Shown: positions 44,257 to 52,159, numbered from the stretch's first letter. The stretch: DNA of 64,000 nt from CAG-632 sp963626805 (GCA_963626805.1 CAVFXS010000009.1:28332-92331), one strand, 5' to 3'. Numbers and translations: made by a program. Notes: a model not told the origin generated them from the sequence alone.

Positions 44257-44586
44257 TTAAAGATCATTAAAGGCGGCATCGTCGAGCATCTCATCGAAGG
44301 TGTCCGCAACACGGTCGAATTCGTCTTCATCTGTGATCTCGATCAGATTCAGTTCATCGCCATCCTTGGTATAGGCATACAGGAGGATCTCATCCTCAGA
44401 TAAGCCTTCGACCGCTTCCAATGGGAGCAGAGCGACATAATCTTTATCCTCAAGTGGGAAGCTTGCGATAATTCCACATTCTACTTCACAATCATCCAGA
44501 TAAATCGTGATGGTATCCTCGGATTCCCGATCCAGATACAGATTTCCGTCTGAAACGTTTGTTTTATTTGCAGATTCGTCATTCAT
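44257..44586 (-). CDS. DUF1292 family acidic protein
   Basis: A 109-residue strongly acidic protein with the DUF1292 core ECGIIASFPLEDKDYVALLPLE followed by LLYAYTKDGDELNL. The function is unknown. The family is widespread in Firmicutes, often near yrrK/yrvM-type genes. Here it is alone, convergent with phoR and only 3 nt from it. RBS AAAGGG before ATG. Confidence 0.9.
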   Translation of the reverse strand: MNDESANKTNVSDGNLYLDRESEDTITIYLDDCEVECGIIASFPLEDKDYVALLPLEAVEGLSEDEILLYAYTKDGDELNLIEITDEDEFDRVADTFDEMLDDAAFNDL

Positions 44587-44671
44587 AATATAATCCCTTT
44601 CTGATTTGGCATTTGTTAATTAAATATACTAAAAAACCATAGAAATGGCAACAATAAAGACGATATTTTGC

Positions 44672-44699
44672 TTGACTTTATGCGGTTTTTGTCTAAAAT
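44672..44699 (+). promoter_or_regulatory. Promoter of the Arg/Gly-rich gene and leuS
   Basis: TTGACT (44672-44677), a 16-nt spacer, then TAAAAT (44694-44699). Confidence 0.65.
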
Positions 44700-44764
44700 G
44701 AAAAGAGTGGAAACAGGGGGAGACCTGTTTTTAAAAGTTACATAGGAACGAGAGGAGAAGAAGG

Positions 44765-45370
44765 GTGGCAACGCAAGGTTCTTACAACGGTCACGAAAGA
44801 AGAGCAACACAGGATAATTCCCATAGGTCGGGAGAAGGTCGTAGCAGCAGGGAATACAGACCGAGAGATTCAAGAAACAGTAATGAGTTCAGAGGCAATG
44901 GTGAGTCCAGGGGAAACGGAGAGACCAGAGGCAACGGTGAATATCGCAGCCATCGGGGAAATAACGAAAACCGTACCGGACAGAATCATGGTGAATACAG
45001 AAAACGGGATAATAGCAACCGGAATTTTAGAAGTAATGAAGGAAAAGGCGGATATAAGCCACGGGATAACCGGGGTTCCTATGGAGGATATAATAGTTAT
45101 GCCAAGGATAAGGATGATGAGGACGGAAGAAAGGTATACCGCTCATCCAGACCGAAGGTATCAGAAAAGACAAAAGAACCGCAGCCGGATAAGTTTGAAA
45201 CGATCAAGCGGCTGGAACGTGAGCAGAAGACGATCAAGAAGAAAGAGTCTAAGCGAAATAAGGAAGAGGGTGCAAGACCACAGCAGAGGGTAAAGCGTCA
45301 GAATAATCGTAATTTTCTGAATGATTATGCAAACGGTATGTATGACGATTATGAGGATTATGATTATTAA
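44765..45370 (+). CDS. Arg/Gly/Asn-rich low-complexity basic protein
   Basis: A 201-residue disordered-looking protein. Repeats of the type RGNGE/SRGNGETRGNGEYRS fill the first half. A Lys/Glu-rich helix (~150-175, KRLEREQKTIKKKESKR) and an acidic Tyr/Asp tail (MYDDYEDYDY) end it. The RG-rich composition suggests RNA binding. GTG start at 44765 with AGGAG at 44753-44757. It is 42 nt upstream of leuS, probably in the same transcript. No family recognised. Confidence 0.7.
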   Translation: MATQGSYNGHERRATQDNSHRSGEGRSSREYRPRDSRNSNEFRGNGESRGNGETRGNGEYRSHRGNNENRTGQNHGEYRKRDNSNRNFRSNEGKGGYKPRDNRGSYGGYNSYAKDKDDEDGRKVYRSSRPKVSEKTKEPQPDKFETIKRLEREQKTIKKKESKRNKEEGARPQQRVKRQNNRNFLNDYANGMYDDYEDYDY

Positions 45371-45412
45371 AGGCAACTTATAGGTAGATACAGAAAGCAG
45401 GAGGATAGAATA

Positions 45413-47839
45413 ATGGCTATCGCTTATAATCACAGAGCAATCGAAAACAAATGGAGAAAGGGCTGGGAAGAGAACCCGATCAATGTAGATGACGGTAAGA
45501 AGCCGAAGTACTACTGTTTGGATATGTTTCCATATCCATCCGGAAACGGTCTGCATGTCGGTCACTGGAGAGGCTATGTAATCAGTGATGCATGGAGCCG
45601 CTACAAGATGATGCAGGGATACTATCTGATTCATCCGATGGGATGGGATGCGTTTGGTCTTCCGGCAGAGAATTATGCAATCAAGAACGGAGTGCATCCG
45701 AGCATTTCCACAGCAGAGAATATTAAGAATATCAAGCGTCAGATCAATGAGATCGCAGCAATCTATGACTGGGATCGCGAAGTTAACACTACAGATCCGA
45801 ATTTCTACAAGTGGACACAGTGGATCTTTGTACAGATGTTCAAGAAGGGACTGGCATATGAGAAGCAGATGCCGATCAACTGGTGTCCGTCCTGCAAGAC
45901 CGGTCTTGCAAACGAAGAGGTTGTAGACGGAAAGTGTGAGCGCTGCCATTCTGAGGTTACAAAGAAGAATTTAAGACAGTGGATGTTAAAGATTACTGCA
46001 TATGCTGACCGGTTACTGGAGGATTTAAATACTCTGGACTGGCCGGAAAAGGTTAAGAAGATGCAGTCTGACTGGATCGGACGGTCTTACGGTGCAGAGG
46101 TAGACTTTAAGGTGGACGGACGGGATGAGACCATTACGGTATATACGACCAGACCGGATACCTTATACGGAGCAACCTTTATGGTACTGGCCCCGGAGCA
46201 TAAGCTGGCAGCAGAGCTGGCGACACCGGAGACAAAGGAAGCCGTAGATAAGTACATTTATGATGCATCCATGAAGTCTAACGTTGACCGTATGCAGGAT
46301 AAGGAGAAGACCGGTGTATTTACCGGCAGCTATGCGATCAACCCGTTAAACGGAGCAAAGGTGCCGATCTGGCTGTCTGATTATGTACTGGCCGATTACG
46401 GTACCGGTGCGATCATGTGTGTACCTGCACATGATGACAGAGACTTTGCATTTGCGAAGAAGTTTGATCTCCCGATCATTCAGGTAATTGCAAAGGATGG
46501 AAAAGAAATTGAAAATATGACGGAGGCTTATACAGAAGCATCCGGTACAATGATCAATTCCGGCGAGTGGAATGGTATGGAATCTTCCGTACTGAAGAAG
46601 GAAGCACCGGAAATGATCGAAAAGATGGGCTTTGGTAAGAAGCGTACCAACTATAAGCTGCGTGACTGGGTATTCTCCCGTCAGAGATACTGGGGTGAAC
46701 CGATCCCGATCATTCATTGTCCGGATTGTGGAGCCGTACCGGTACCGGAGGATCAGCTTCCGTTGCTGCTTCCGGATGTGGAGCGTTATCAGCCGACCGG
46801 AACCGGAGAATCTCCGCTGGCAGATATTACAGACTGGGTAAATACAACCTGTCCTTGCTGCGGAAAGCCGGCAAAGAGAGAGACCAATACCATGCCACAG
46901 TGGGCAGGCTCTTCCTGGTATTTCCTGCGGTATGTGGATCCAAAGAATGATAAGGAATTAGTAAGCCGCGAAAAGGCAGATAAGTACCTTCCGGTAGATA
47001 TGTATATCGGTGGTGTTGAGCATGCCGTGCTTCATCTGTTATATGCAAGATTTTATACCAAGTTCTTACATGATATCGGAGTAATCGATTTTGACGAGCC
47101 ATTCCATAAGCTGTTTAATCAGGGTATGGTATGCGGTAGAGACCGTGAGACTGGTCAGGCTACCAAGATGAGTAAGTCTTTGGGAAATATCGTATCGCCG
47201 GATGATATGGTACGGGATTACGGTTGCGATTCCTTACGTTTATATGAGCTCTTTATCGGACCACCGGAGCTGGATTCTATCTGGGATGACAGCGGAATCG
47301 ATGGTGTATACAGATTTATCAATCGTTTCTATACAATGGTAATGACTAATAAGGATAAGGATGTTCCGGAGACAAAGGAACTAATTAAGCTACGTCACAG
47401 AATGATCAAGGATGTAACAACCCGTTTTGAACAGTTCAGTCTGAATACGGTTGTCAGTGCATTTATGGAGTATAATAACAAGTTCGTAGATCTGACCAAG
47501 AAGACCGGTGTGGATAGGGAGACATTAAAGGTTGCTGTTATTATGATCGCACCATTTGCTCCGCATATCGGAGAGGAATTATGGGAACAGTTAGGCGGAG
47601 AATATTCTGTATTCCATCAGAAGTGGCCGGAGTATAACGAAGAGGACATGAAGGATGACGAGGTAGAAATTCCGGTTCAGATCAACGGAAAGACCCGTGC
47701 AACCGTTATGATCGGTGTAGATGAAGCTAAGGATGCGGTTCTTGAGAAAGCAAAGCAGGCAATTGCTGGCAAGCTGACCGGTACGCTCGTGAAAGAGATT
47801 TATGTTCCGGGCAAGATCGTAAACATTGTTCAGAAGTAA
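45413..47839 (+). CDS. leuS: Leucine--tRNA ligase
   Basis: An 808-residue class I synthetase of normal bacterial length. HIGH-type motif in PYPSGNGLHVGHWRGY, KMSKS motif KMSKSLGN near 575, a zinc-ribbon (CPSCKTGLANEEVVDGKC..C), and the CP1 editing domain with TTRPDTLYGATF. Attaches leucine to tRNA-Leu and hydrolyses misacylated products. No T-box leader is present upstream. The RBS AGGAGG is at 45401-45406. Confidence 0.98.
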   Translation: MAIAYNHRAIENKWRKGWEENPINVDDGKKPKYYCLDMFPYPSGNGLHVGHWRGYVISDAWSRYKMMQGYYLIHPMGWDAFGLPAENYAIKNGVHPSISTAENIKNIKRQINEIAAIYDWDREVNTTDPNFYKWTQWIFVQMFKKGLAYEKQMPINWCPSCKTGLANEEVVDGKCERCHSEVTKKNLRQWMLKITAYADRLLEDLNTLDWPEKVKKMQSDWIGRSYGAEVDFKVDGRDETITVYTTRPDTLYGATFMVLAPEHKLAAELATPETKEAVDKYIYDASMKSNVDRMQDKEKTGVFTGSYAINPLNGAKVPIWLSDYVLADYGTGAIMCVPAHDDRDFAFAKKFDLPIIQVIAKDGKEIENMTEAYTEASGTMINSGEWNGMESSVLKKEAPEMIEKMGFGKKRTNYKLRDWVFSRQRYWGEPIPIIHCPDCGAVPVPEDQLPLLLPDVERYQPTGTGESPLADITDWVNTTCPCCGKPAKRETNTMPQWAGSSWYFLRYVDPKNDKELVSREKADKYLPVDMYIGGVEHAVLHLLYARFYTKFLHDIGVIDFDEPFHKLFNQGMVCGRDRETGQATKMSKSLGNIVSPDDMVRDYGCDSLRLYELFIGPPELDSIWDDSGIDGVYRFINRFYTMVMTNKDKDVPETKELIKLRHRMIKDVTTRFEQFSLNTVVSAFMEYNNKFVDLTKKTGVDRETLKVAVIMIAPFAPHIGEELWEQLGGEYSVFHQKWPEYNEEDMKDDEVEIPVQINGKTRATVMIGVDEAKDAVLEKAKQAIAGKLTGTLVKEIYVPGKIVNIVQK

Positions 47840-47864
47840 TTCTTACAATCGAATATCAAGCATA

Positions 47865-47904
47865 AAAATCACCTCATGGTTCATACTAACCGTGAGGTGA
47901 TTTT
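47865..47904 (+). terminator. Long hairpin after leuS that contains the RBS of the next gene
   Basis: A 17-bp stem (AAAATCACCT..., one T-G wobble) with a 6-nt loop CATACT, ending in ATTTT immediately before ATG 47905. It is a good terminator for leuS, but its 3' arm holds GAGGTG, the only RBS of the next gene. Confidence 0.85.
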
Positions 47905-48138
47905 ATGTTTGATAATAATTTTTTCTTTCAAAATACAGCCCTGATGGCGGCCCTTACCGGATTTCCGAATCTGAAGCAGGGATCGGAGACGGTTCTGGAC
48001 GAGATTCTGAAAGGATATGATGATGTATCAAAGGAGCAGATTCTGAAGCATATGTCAGAATTCAGCTCCAGAGAAGAAATGGAGCGTTATATCCACCGGC
48101 TGGCCGTTCACAGCCATGCCATTGAAAAATGGCAGTAA
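47905..48138 (+). CDS. Small protein of unknown function
   Basis: A 77-residue protein (MFDNNFFFQNTALMAAL.., then a helical, acidic C-terminal half ending HSHAIEKWQ). No family recognised. Its ATG directly abuts the 3' end of the hairpin at 47865-47904, so translation should require that hairpin to be open. No other RBS precedes internal ATG 47944. If the hairpin acts only as a terminator, the gene may be silent or read only from rare read-through. Confidence 0.55.
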   Translation: MFDNNFFFQNTALMAALTGFPNLKQGSETVLDEILKGYDDVSKEQILKHMSEFSSREEMERYIHRLAVHSHAIEKWQ

Positions 48139-48215
48139 ATCAGAATGAAAATGGCAGCCATGCGGAATGACAGCCATAAAACAGCAACAACGGAAAACAG
48201 CAGCCGTGGGAAGCG

Positions 48216-48476
48216 TCAGGAGTGAAAATTGGCAAGAATGGACTGCATCATTTCCAGCCGACGGATTTCCTCCGGTGACATATCCTCCTTCAGCATATCC
48301 AGGATCAGCTGGGATTCGACAGGCGTGAACTGAAGTCCCTGCTGTTGCATTTTCTGATTGGCCTGCATAAGCAGCGGCATGACAGAGTCTGTACCCTTCC
48401 CCCGGCTGGCTTCCATCAGCTCCAGGATAATGCGGAGCTTAGCAGGGGGAATGCTACGTAATAGATTCGGATTCAT
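48216..48476 (-). CDS. Small protein of unknown function
   Basis: An 86-residue helical protein (MNPNLLRSIPPAKLRII.., many Met and Gln, C-terminal EDMSPEEIRRLEMMQSIL). It overlaps the upstream gene by 23 nt, so the pair is coupled. RBS AAGGTGAT selects ATG 48476 over 48518. I recognise no family. Confidence 0.7.
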   Translation of the reverse strand: MNPNLLRSIPPAKLRIILELMEASRGKGTDSVMPLLMQANQKMQQQGLQFTPVESQLILDMLKEDMSPEEIRRLEMMQSILANFHS

Positions 48477-48903
48477 AGGTATCACCTTCCTGTTCAGATA
48501 AGATTTGACGTATGGCATCTATCATGTCTTCCCGATTGTGAGAGATGGAATCTGCAGGGGGAGATGGAGCCATCTGCGGAGACAGACTCAAGGAACCGGC
48601 CAGATTCATCATGTTCTGCATATTTTGCATATTGGCCATCTGTTCCGGCAGATTGATTCCCATGGTCTGACACAGTGCAGACATCAGTTCTTCATCCCCA
48701 CAGCTACTACGGTTGAACCCAAAGGATTCCATCCGGGACGGGCTATGGAAGAACTGCACGAGAGTACGCAGCTCCTGTAGTTTGATCAGAAGTGCAATGG
48801 GAAGCTGAAACGAGGGATCCAGGTAAGGAATCATGGCTTCCAGCAGGAAAAGACTGTTATTCGGATAGAGATTATCTAAAGGATGCTGCAATGATTGTTT
48901 CAT
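48454..48903 (-). CDS. Protein of unknown function with a Met/Asn/Gln-rich segment
   Basis: A 149-residue protein. Leu-rich N-terminal half (FLLEAMIPYLDP; LPIALLIKLQELRTL), then a low-complexity MANMQNMQNMMNLAGSL segment and a Ser/Pro-rich stretch before an acidic tail. RBS AAAGGAA before ATG 48903. Two identical GAATATATGC decamers (48932-48941, 48956-48965) lie upstream. No family recognised. It probably works with the overlapping gene downstream. Confidence 0.7.
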   Translation of the reverse strand: MKQSLQHPLDNLYPNNSLFLLEAMIPYLDPSFQLPIALLIKLQELRTLVQFFHSPSRMESFGFNRSSCGDEELMSALCQTMGINLPEQMANMQNMQNMMNLAGSLSLSPQMAPSPPADSISHNREDMIDAIRQILSEQEGDTYESESIT

Positions 48904-48997
48904 AAGATTCCTTTCCAATGGCTGTCAATGGGAATATATGCCATATACTTATAATGAATATATGCAGAGGCAAGGGATTGAATGCCAAACTATGAGA

Positions 48998-49028
48998 AAC
49001 AGGGAACTGCCGTTGACAGCTCCCTGTT
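48998..49028 (-). terminator. Hairpin, probable terminator of the cysteine-rich gene
   Basis: AACAGGGA/TCCCTGTT (48998-49005 with 49021-49028), ending in TTTCTC on the minus strand. The T-run is short. Confidence 0.5.
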
Positions 49029-49065
49029 ATTCAGAACAGATCGTTTTGGATGTGAGAAGAAAAGA

Positions 49066-49332
49066 TTAGCAGCCGCATCCACAGCCGCCGTTGTTACCAC
49101 AGCCGCAGCCGCCGTTGTTGCCGCAACCGCATCCACAGCATAAGATCAACAGGATAATGATCCAGCAGGAATCCAAACCACCGTTGTTACCGCATCCACA
49201 GCCGTCATTGTTGCAGCCGCATCCACAGCATAAAAGCAGCAGGATGATGATCCAGCAGGAGCAGTTATTTCCTCCGAAACCGCTGCTACAGCCTCCGCAT
49301 CCACCGCACTGAGTTGCTGATAAATCGCTCAT
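49066..49332 (-). CDS. Cysteine/glycine-rich tandem-repeat protein (chorion-like, probable spore-surface protein)
   Basis: An 88-residue protein with 21 cysteines. Two 30-residue units (26-55 and 56-85) each start CWIII, continue with a hydrophobic run and then CCGCGC and Gly/Asn-rich CGCG repeats. A Cys/Gly-rich N-terminus (CGGCGGC) precedes them. Similar proteins in Lachnospiraceae are named chorion-class high-cysteine proteins. The composition suggests a cross-linked, insoluble structural or metal-binding protein. A sigma-K-like promoter lies just upstream, so a spore-coat role is inferred. RBS GGAGGC. Confidence 0.85.
   Translation of the reverse strand: MSDLSATQCGGCGGCSSGFGGNNCSCWIIILLLLCCGCGCNNDGCGCGNNGGLDSCWIIILLILCCGCGCGNNGGCGCGNNGGCGCGC
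49127..49260 (-). repeat. Tandem 90-nt duplication within the cysteine-rich gene
   Basis: Blocks ending at 49170 and at 49260 are near-identical over ~44 nt and are spaced exactly 90 nt apart, encoding the 30-residue repeat units. Confidence 0.8.
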
Positions 49333-49363
49333 GTCATTGCCTCCAATGATAAGTTTACAATGA

Positions 49364-49391
49364 TATTGTATGCAAGATTGCTTGTATAGTT
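49364..49391 (-). promoter_or_regulatory. Sigma-K-like promoter of the cysteine-rich gene
   Basis: On the minus strand, AAC (49391-49389), a 16-nt gap, then GCATACAATA (49373-49364), matching the mother-cell sigma-K pattern mAC-N16-17-CATAnnnTA exactly. It overlaps the -35 of the divergent lipoprotein gene. Confidence 0.5.
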
Positions 49392-49406
49392 GAATTGTGT
49401 TATAAT
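49378..49406 (+). promoter_or_regulatory. Promoter of the lipoprotein/TPM operon
   Basis: TTGCTT (49378-49383), a 17-nt spacer, then TATAAT (49401-49406). Confidence 0.65.
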
Positions 49407-49434
49407 TTTTATTATTATTTTGGGAGGTATTGCA

Positions 49435-49563
49435 ATGAAAAGAATACTTGTAATTGGGCTGGTAGCTCTGATGCTGATCGGGATTACAGCATGTTCAGAT
49501 CCGAAGCGTGATGCGAAAGATACAAACATTCAGGAACAGATGGAAAACGGAACATTGAAATAG
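49435..49563 (+). CDS. Very small lipoprotein
   Basis: A 42-residue protein: MKRILVIGLVALMLIG followed by the lipobox ITAC-S (Cys20), then only about 22 residues (SDPKRDAKDTNIQEQ..). RBS GGGAGG with ATG 49435. It has a standard promoter and is followed after 22 nt by the zinc-ribbon gene, so the three genes to 51485 probably form an operon. The product would be a membrane-anchored peptide outside the cell. Confidence 0.8.
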   Translation: MKRILVIGLVALMLIGITACSDPKRDAKDTNIQEQMENGTLK

Positions 49564-49585
49564 AGCAGGAAAGGGAGAGAAAGCC

Positions 49586-50569
49586 ATGCAGTTTAAATGT
49601 GTGAATTGTGGTGGAAATGTAGTATATGATCCTGAAAAAGGAAAGATGCTATGCTTAAGCTGTAACGCAGTAAACTCAGAGGAAATCGTAAAGCAGGATA
49701 ACTGTTATATATGTCCGTCTTGTGGAGGCAGGATAACGGTGAACGATTTCACTTCAGCAACAAAGTGCGAATATTGTGGTACATATACAATTATTGATGA
49801 GAAGATTACCTATCCGTATGGCCCGGATCTGGTATTGCCATTTAAGTTTACAAAGGATCAGGCGACTGAGCTGCTTCGAAAGGAGTTTAAGGATCGACTG
49901 TTCTGCCCGGGGGATTTCCTGTCACAGCGGACTCTGGAGAATATGGAGGGAGATTATGTGCCGTTCTGGCTATACAGCTATGATGTAACTGTAGAATGGG
50001 ATGGTATCGGAACGAAGGTCAGAACCTGGAGAAGTGGGGATACAGAATATACAGAGACTTCAAAATACCACGTATACAGAAAGATGGAGCTTGATTTTGA
50101 TCAGGTTCCAGTAGATGCTTCCATTAAAATGCCGGATGGAATTATGGATCTGATGGAACCATATTCTTACGGGGGACTACACAAATTCGATGCAAAGTTC
50201 ATGTCCGGATTTGAGGCGGAGACCTATAATCAGACACCGGATGAACTGGAAGAAAGAGCCAAGAACAAGGTGGTTCGGGATGCGGATGCACAGCTGAAGA
50301 TAACTATGACCGAATATACCTCATTGTTGCCATCCAGAGATGATATTCATTATAGGCCAAGAGCCAGAGAGTTTGCGATGCTGCCGGTATGGAAATATGT
50401 CTATCGGTATCACGGAAAAGATTTTGAATACTACATTAACGGACAGACGGGTAAGGTATATGGCAAGATGCCAAAAAGCGTTGAAAAGATTCTTCTGACG
50501 AGCGGAAGTCTGTTAGTAGTTGGAATGTTGTTAATGATGGCATTACAATATTTTGTGGAGGTATTCTAG
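49586..50569 (+). CDS. Zinc-ribbon membrane protein
   Basis: A 327-residue protein with two N-terminal zinc ribbons: C5/C8 with C23/C26, and C43/C46 with C61/C64. A large middle region with mixed beta structure (WLYSYDVTVEWDG; PVWKYVYRYHGKDFEYYINGQTGKV) resembles the beta-barrel part of TFIIB-like zinc-ribbon membrane proteins. It ends with one hydrophobic helix (SLLVVGMLLMMALQYFV) and so is anchored at its C-terminus with the ribbons in the cytoplasm. The function is unknown. The next gene starts 1 nt after its stop. Confidence 0.8.
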   Translation: MQFKCVNCGGNVVYDPEKGKMLCLSCNAVNSEEIVKQDNCYICPSCGGRITVNDFTSATKCEYCGTYTIIDEKITYPYGPDLVLPFKFTKDQATELLRKEFKDRLFCPGDFLSQRTLENMEGDYVPFWLYSYDVTVEWDGIGTKVRTWRSGDTEYTETSKYHVYRKMELDFDQVPVDASIKMPDGIMDLMEPYSYGGLHKFDAKFMSGFEAETYNQTPDELEERAKNKVVRDADAQLKITMTEYTSLLPSRDDIHYRPRAREFAMLPVWKYVYRYHGKDFEYYINGQTGKVYGKMPKSVEKILLTSGSLLVVGMLLMMALQYFVEVF

Positions 50570-50570
50570 G

Positions 50571-51485
50571 ATGAAGAAATTTAGAGGTTTTATAATCGTA
50601 CTCTGCATCATAACGCTGGCACTGGCAATCATTCCGTTCGTATATGAAAAGTCAATGCTTGTTGCCAGGAAAGCACAGGTGCCGGAACGGAATAATACAG
50701 AGTGTATGACCACGCAGCGGGTGTTTGATTATGCGGATGTATTGACAGATAAGCAGGAGCAGAAGCTGGAACAGAAGGTTGCAAAGAGGGAAGCACAGCT
50801 CGGAATTGATATTGTAATTGTAACCATTGATGAGGATGTTGGAAGTGATCCATATGATTCCAGTTATAACCGGACAATTCACTTTGCAGAAGAATTTTAT
50901 GAATATTTTAAATTCGGATATGATGGCCATATATCTGAAAAAACAGCAGGAGATTCGGTTGGTGCAGGTGTTATTTATGTAGATAACTGGTACGATCTGA
51001 ACGGATATGCAGAGTCTGCATTTCTGGCATATCATGGTGCTTCCGGTAATAGTTTTTTTGAAAAGGCATATCAGATTTATCTGAGCAGTGACCGGCTGCT
51101 GGAATTGGAAAATGATGTCTGGGAATATTCGAATACGAATCCATACCGGAGTTACTGCCGCATGCTGGATCATCTGGCTGCAGATATGGTAAGCCCGAAT
51201 CTGGCAGAGTTTCATATCAAGGATAAATGGGTATTTATCATCCCAATTATTATAGTTGCATTTTTTATTTTGATAAATATAGGTAAGAAGCTTGGAAAGA
51301 GAACCACGAATATGAGTACCTATGTAAAGGGAGACAGTGGTAATCTGATAGCGAGAGAGGATCAGTTTATTTCCAAACATACAACCAGCCGTCGTATTGA
51401 GACTTCCAGCAGCAGTGGTGGAGGTCACAGTAGTGGAGGTCACAGTGGTGGAGGTGGTCACAGCGGGGGCGGAGGCCGTCATTAA
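50571..51485 (+). CDS. TPM-domain membrane protein with His/Gly-rich tail
   Basis: A 304-residue protein. TM1 (FIIVLCIITLALAIIPFVY), then an extracytoplasmic TPM domain (VFDYADVLTDKQEQKLEQKV..GIDIVIVTID..), TM2 at about 225-245 (WVFIIPIIIVAFFILI) and a cytoplasmic tail ending GGGHSSGGHSGGGGHSGGGG. TPM domains (TLP18.3/Psb32/MOLO-1) often assist assembly or repair of membrane complexes. The His/Gly tail could bind metals. ATG 50571 is chosen rather than GTG 50553. Confidence 0.85.
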   Translation: MKKFRGFIIVLCIITLALAIIPFVYEKSMLVARKAQVPERNNTECMTTQRVFDYADVLTDKQEQKLEQKVAKREAQLGIDIVIVTIDEDVGSDPYDSSYNRTIHFAEEFYEYFKFGYDGHISEKTAGDSVGAGVIYVDNWYDLNGYAESAFLAYHGASGNSFFEKAYQIYLSSDRLLELENDVWEYSNTNPYRSYCRMLDHLAADMVSPNLAEFHIKDKWVFIIPIIIVAFFILINIGKKLGKRTTNMSTYVKGDSGNLIAREDQFISKHTTSRRIETSSSSGGGHSSGGHSGGGGHSGGGGRH

Positions 51486-51529
51486 ATGCTAAAAGAACCG
51501 ATCTGCTGTCATATTTTATGACTTTAATA

Positions 51530-51558
51530 TTGCAGAAGAGGAAAATATATGCTAAACT
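51530..51558 (+). promoter_or_regulatory. Promoter of the P-loop kinase gene
   Basis: TTGCAG (51530-51535), a 17-nt spacer, then TAAACT (51553-51558). Confidence 0.6.
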
Positions 51559-51592
51559 TTTTCAGTAGTGATAATAACCAGGAGGGACAACA

Positions 51593-52159
51593 ATGAAACA
51601 CTTGATTTTAGTTACTTCACCACCAGCTTGCGGAAAGACTCATGTGACGAGACAGCTGGCGAAGGCATTAACAAATTGTGTATATCTTGACAAAGATACA
51701 TTGATTGTACTTTCAAAGCAGATATTTAAGGTAGCACATCAGGAGTATAATCGTTCTTCAGACTTTTTTCAGGAAGAGATTCGCGATTATGAGTATTATG
51801 CGATCTTGGATATTGCGATGGAAGCTTTGGAATATAACGATACTGTATTAATCAATGCACCTTTCACAGATGAGATTCGCGATGATAATTATTTAAATAA
51901 GTTGCGTGAGCGTCTTGCAAAGAAAGATGCAGAGCTTGTAGTGGTATGGGTAAATACAAGAATTGAAGTATGTCACCAGAGAATGATCAAGAGAAACTCA
52001 GATCGTGATACATGGAAGCTGGAGCACTGGGATGAATATGTAGCATCTCAGAACTACAACCCACCAACAAATATCAGGGAATTAATTATCTTCGAAAATT
52101 CTTCGGAGGAGGAATTTGATGAATCTCTGAAAGAAACTGTTAAGAAATTAAGAGGTTAA
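51593..52159 (+). CDS. P-loop AAA_33-type kinase-like ATPase
   Basis: A 188-residue P-loop protein with Walker A SPPACGKT (9-16), a base-sensing DKDTLI block and a lid-like RMIKRNSDRDTWK segment containing Arg/Lys for phosphate binding. Similar proteins include small-molecule kinases and zeta-toxin-like ATPases. No epsilon antitoxin gene is adjacent, so a toxin role is unlikely. The substrate is unknown. RBS GGAGGG. It is monocistronic with its own promoter and terminator. Confidence 0.8.
   Translation: MKHLILVTSPPACGKTHVTRQLAKALTNCVYLDKDTLIVLSKQIFKVAHQEYNRSSDFFQEEIRDYEYYAILDIAMEALEYNDTVLINAPFTDEIRDDNYLNKLRERLAKKDAELVVVWVNTRIEVCHQRMIKRNSDRDTWKLEHWDEYVASQNYNPPTNIRELIIFENSSEEEFDESLKETVKKLRG

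Noticed and set aside
49091..49312. A plus-strand open frame opposite the cysteine-rich gene, rich in Pro, Gln and Leu
   Set aside because: It is the complement of the Gly/Cys repeat codons. It has no RBS and its repetitive composition is explained by the minus-strand gene.
51593..52159. A zeta-toxin gene of a toxin-antitoxin system
   Set aside because: No antitoxin gene is next to it. It has its own promoter and terminator as a single gene, and the P-loop alone is shared with many small-molecule kinases.
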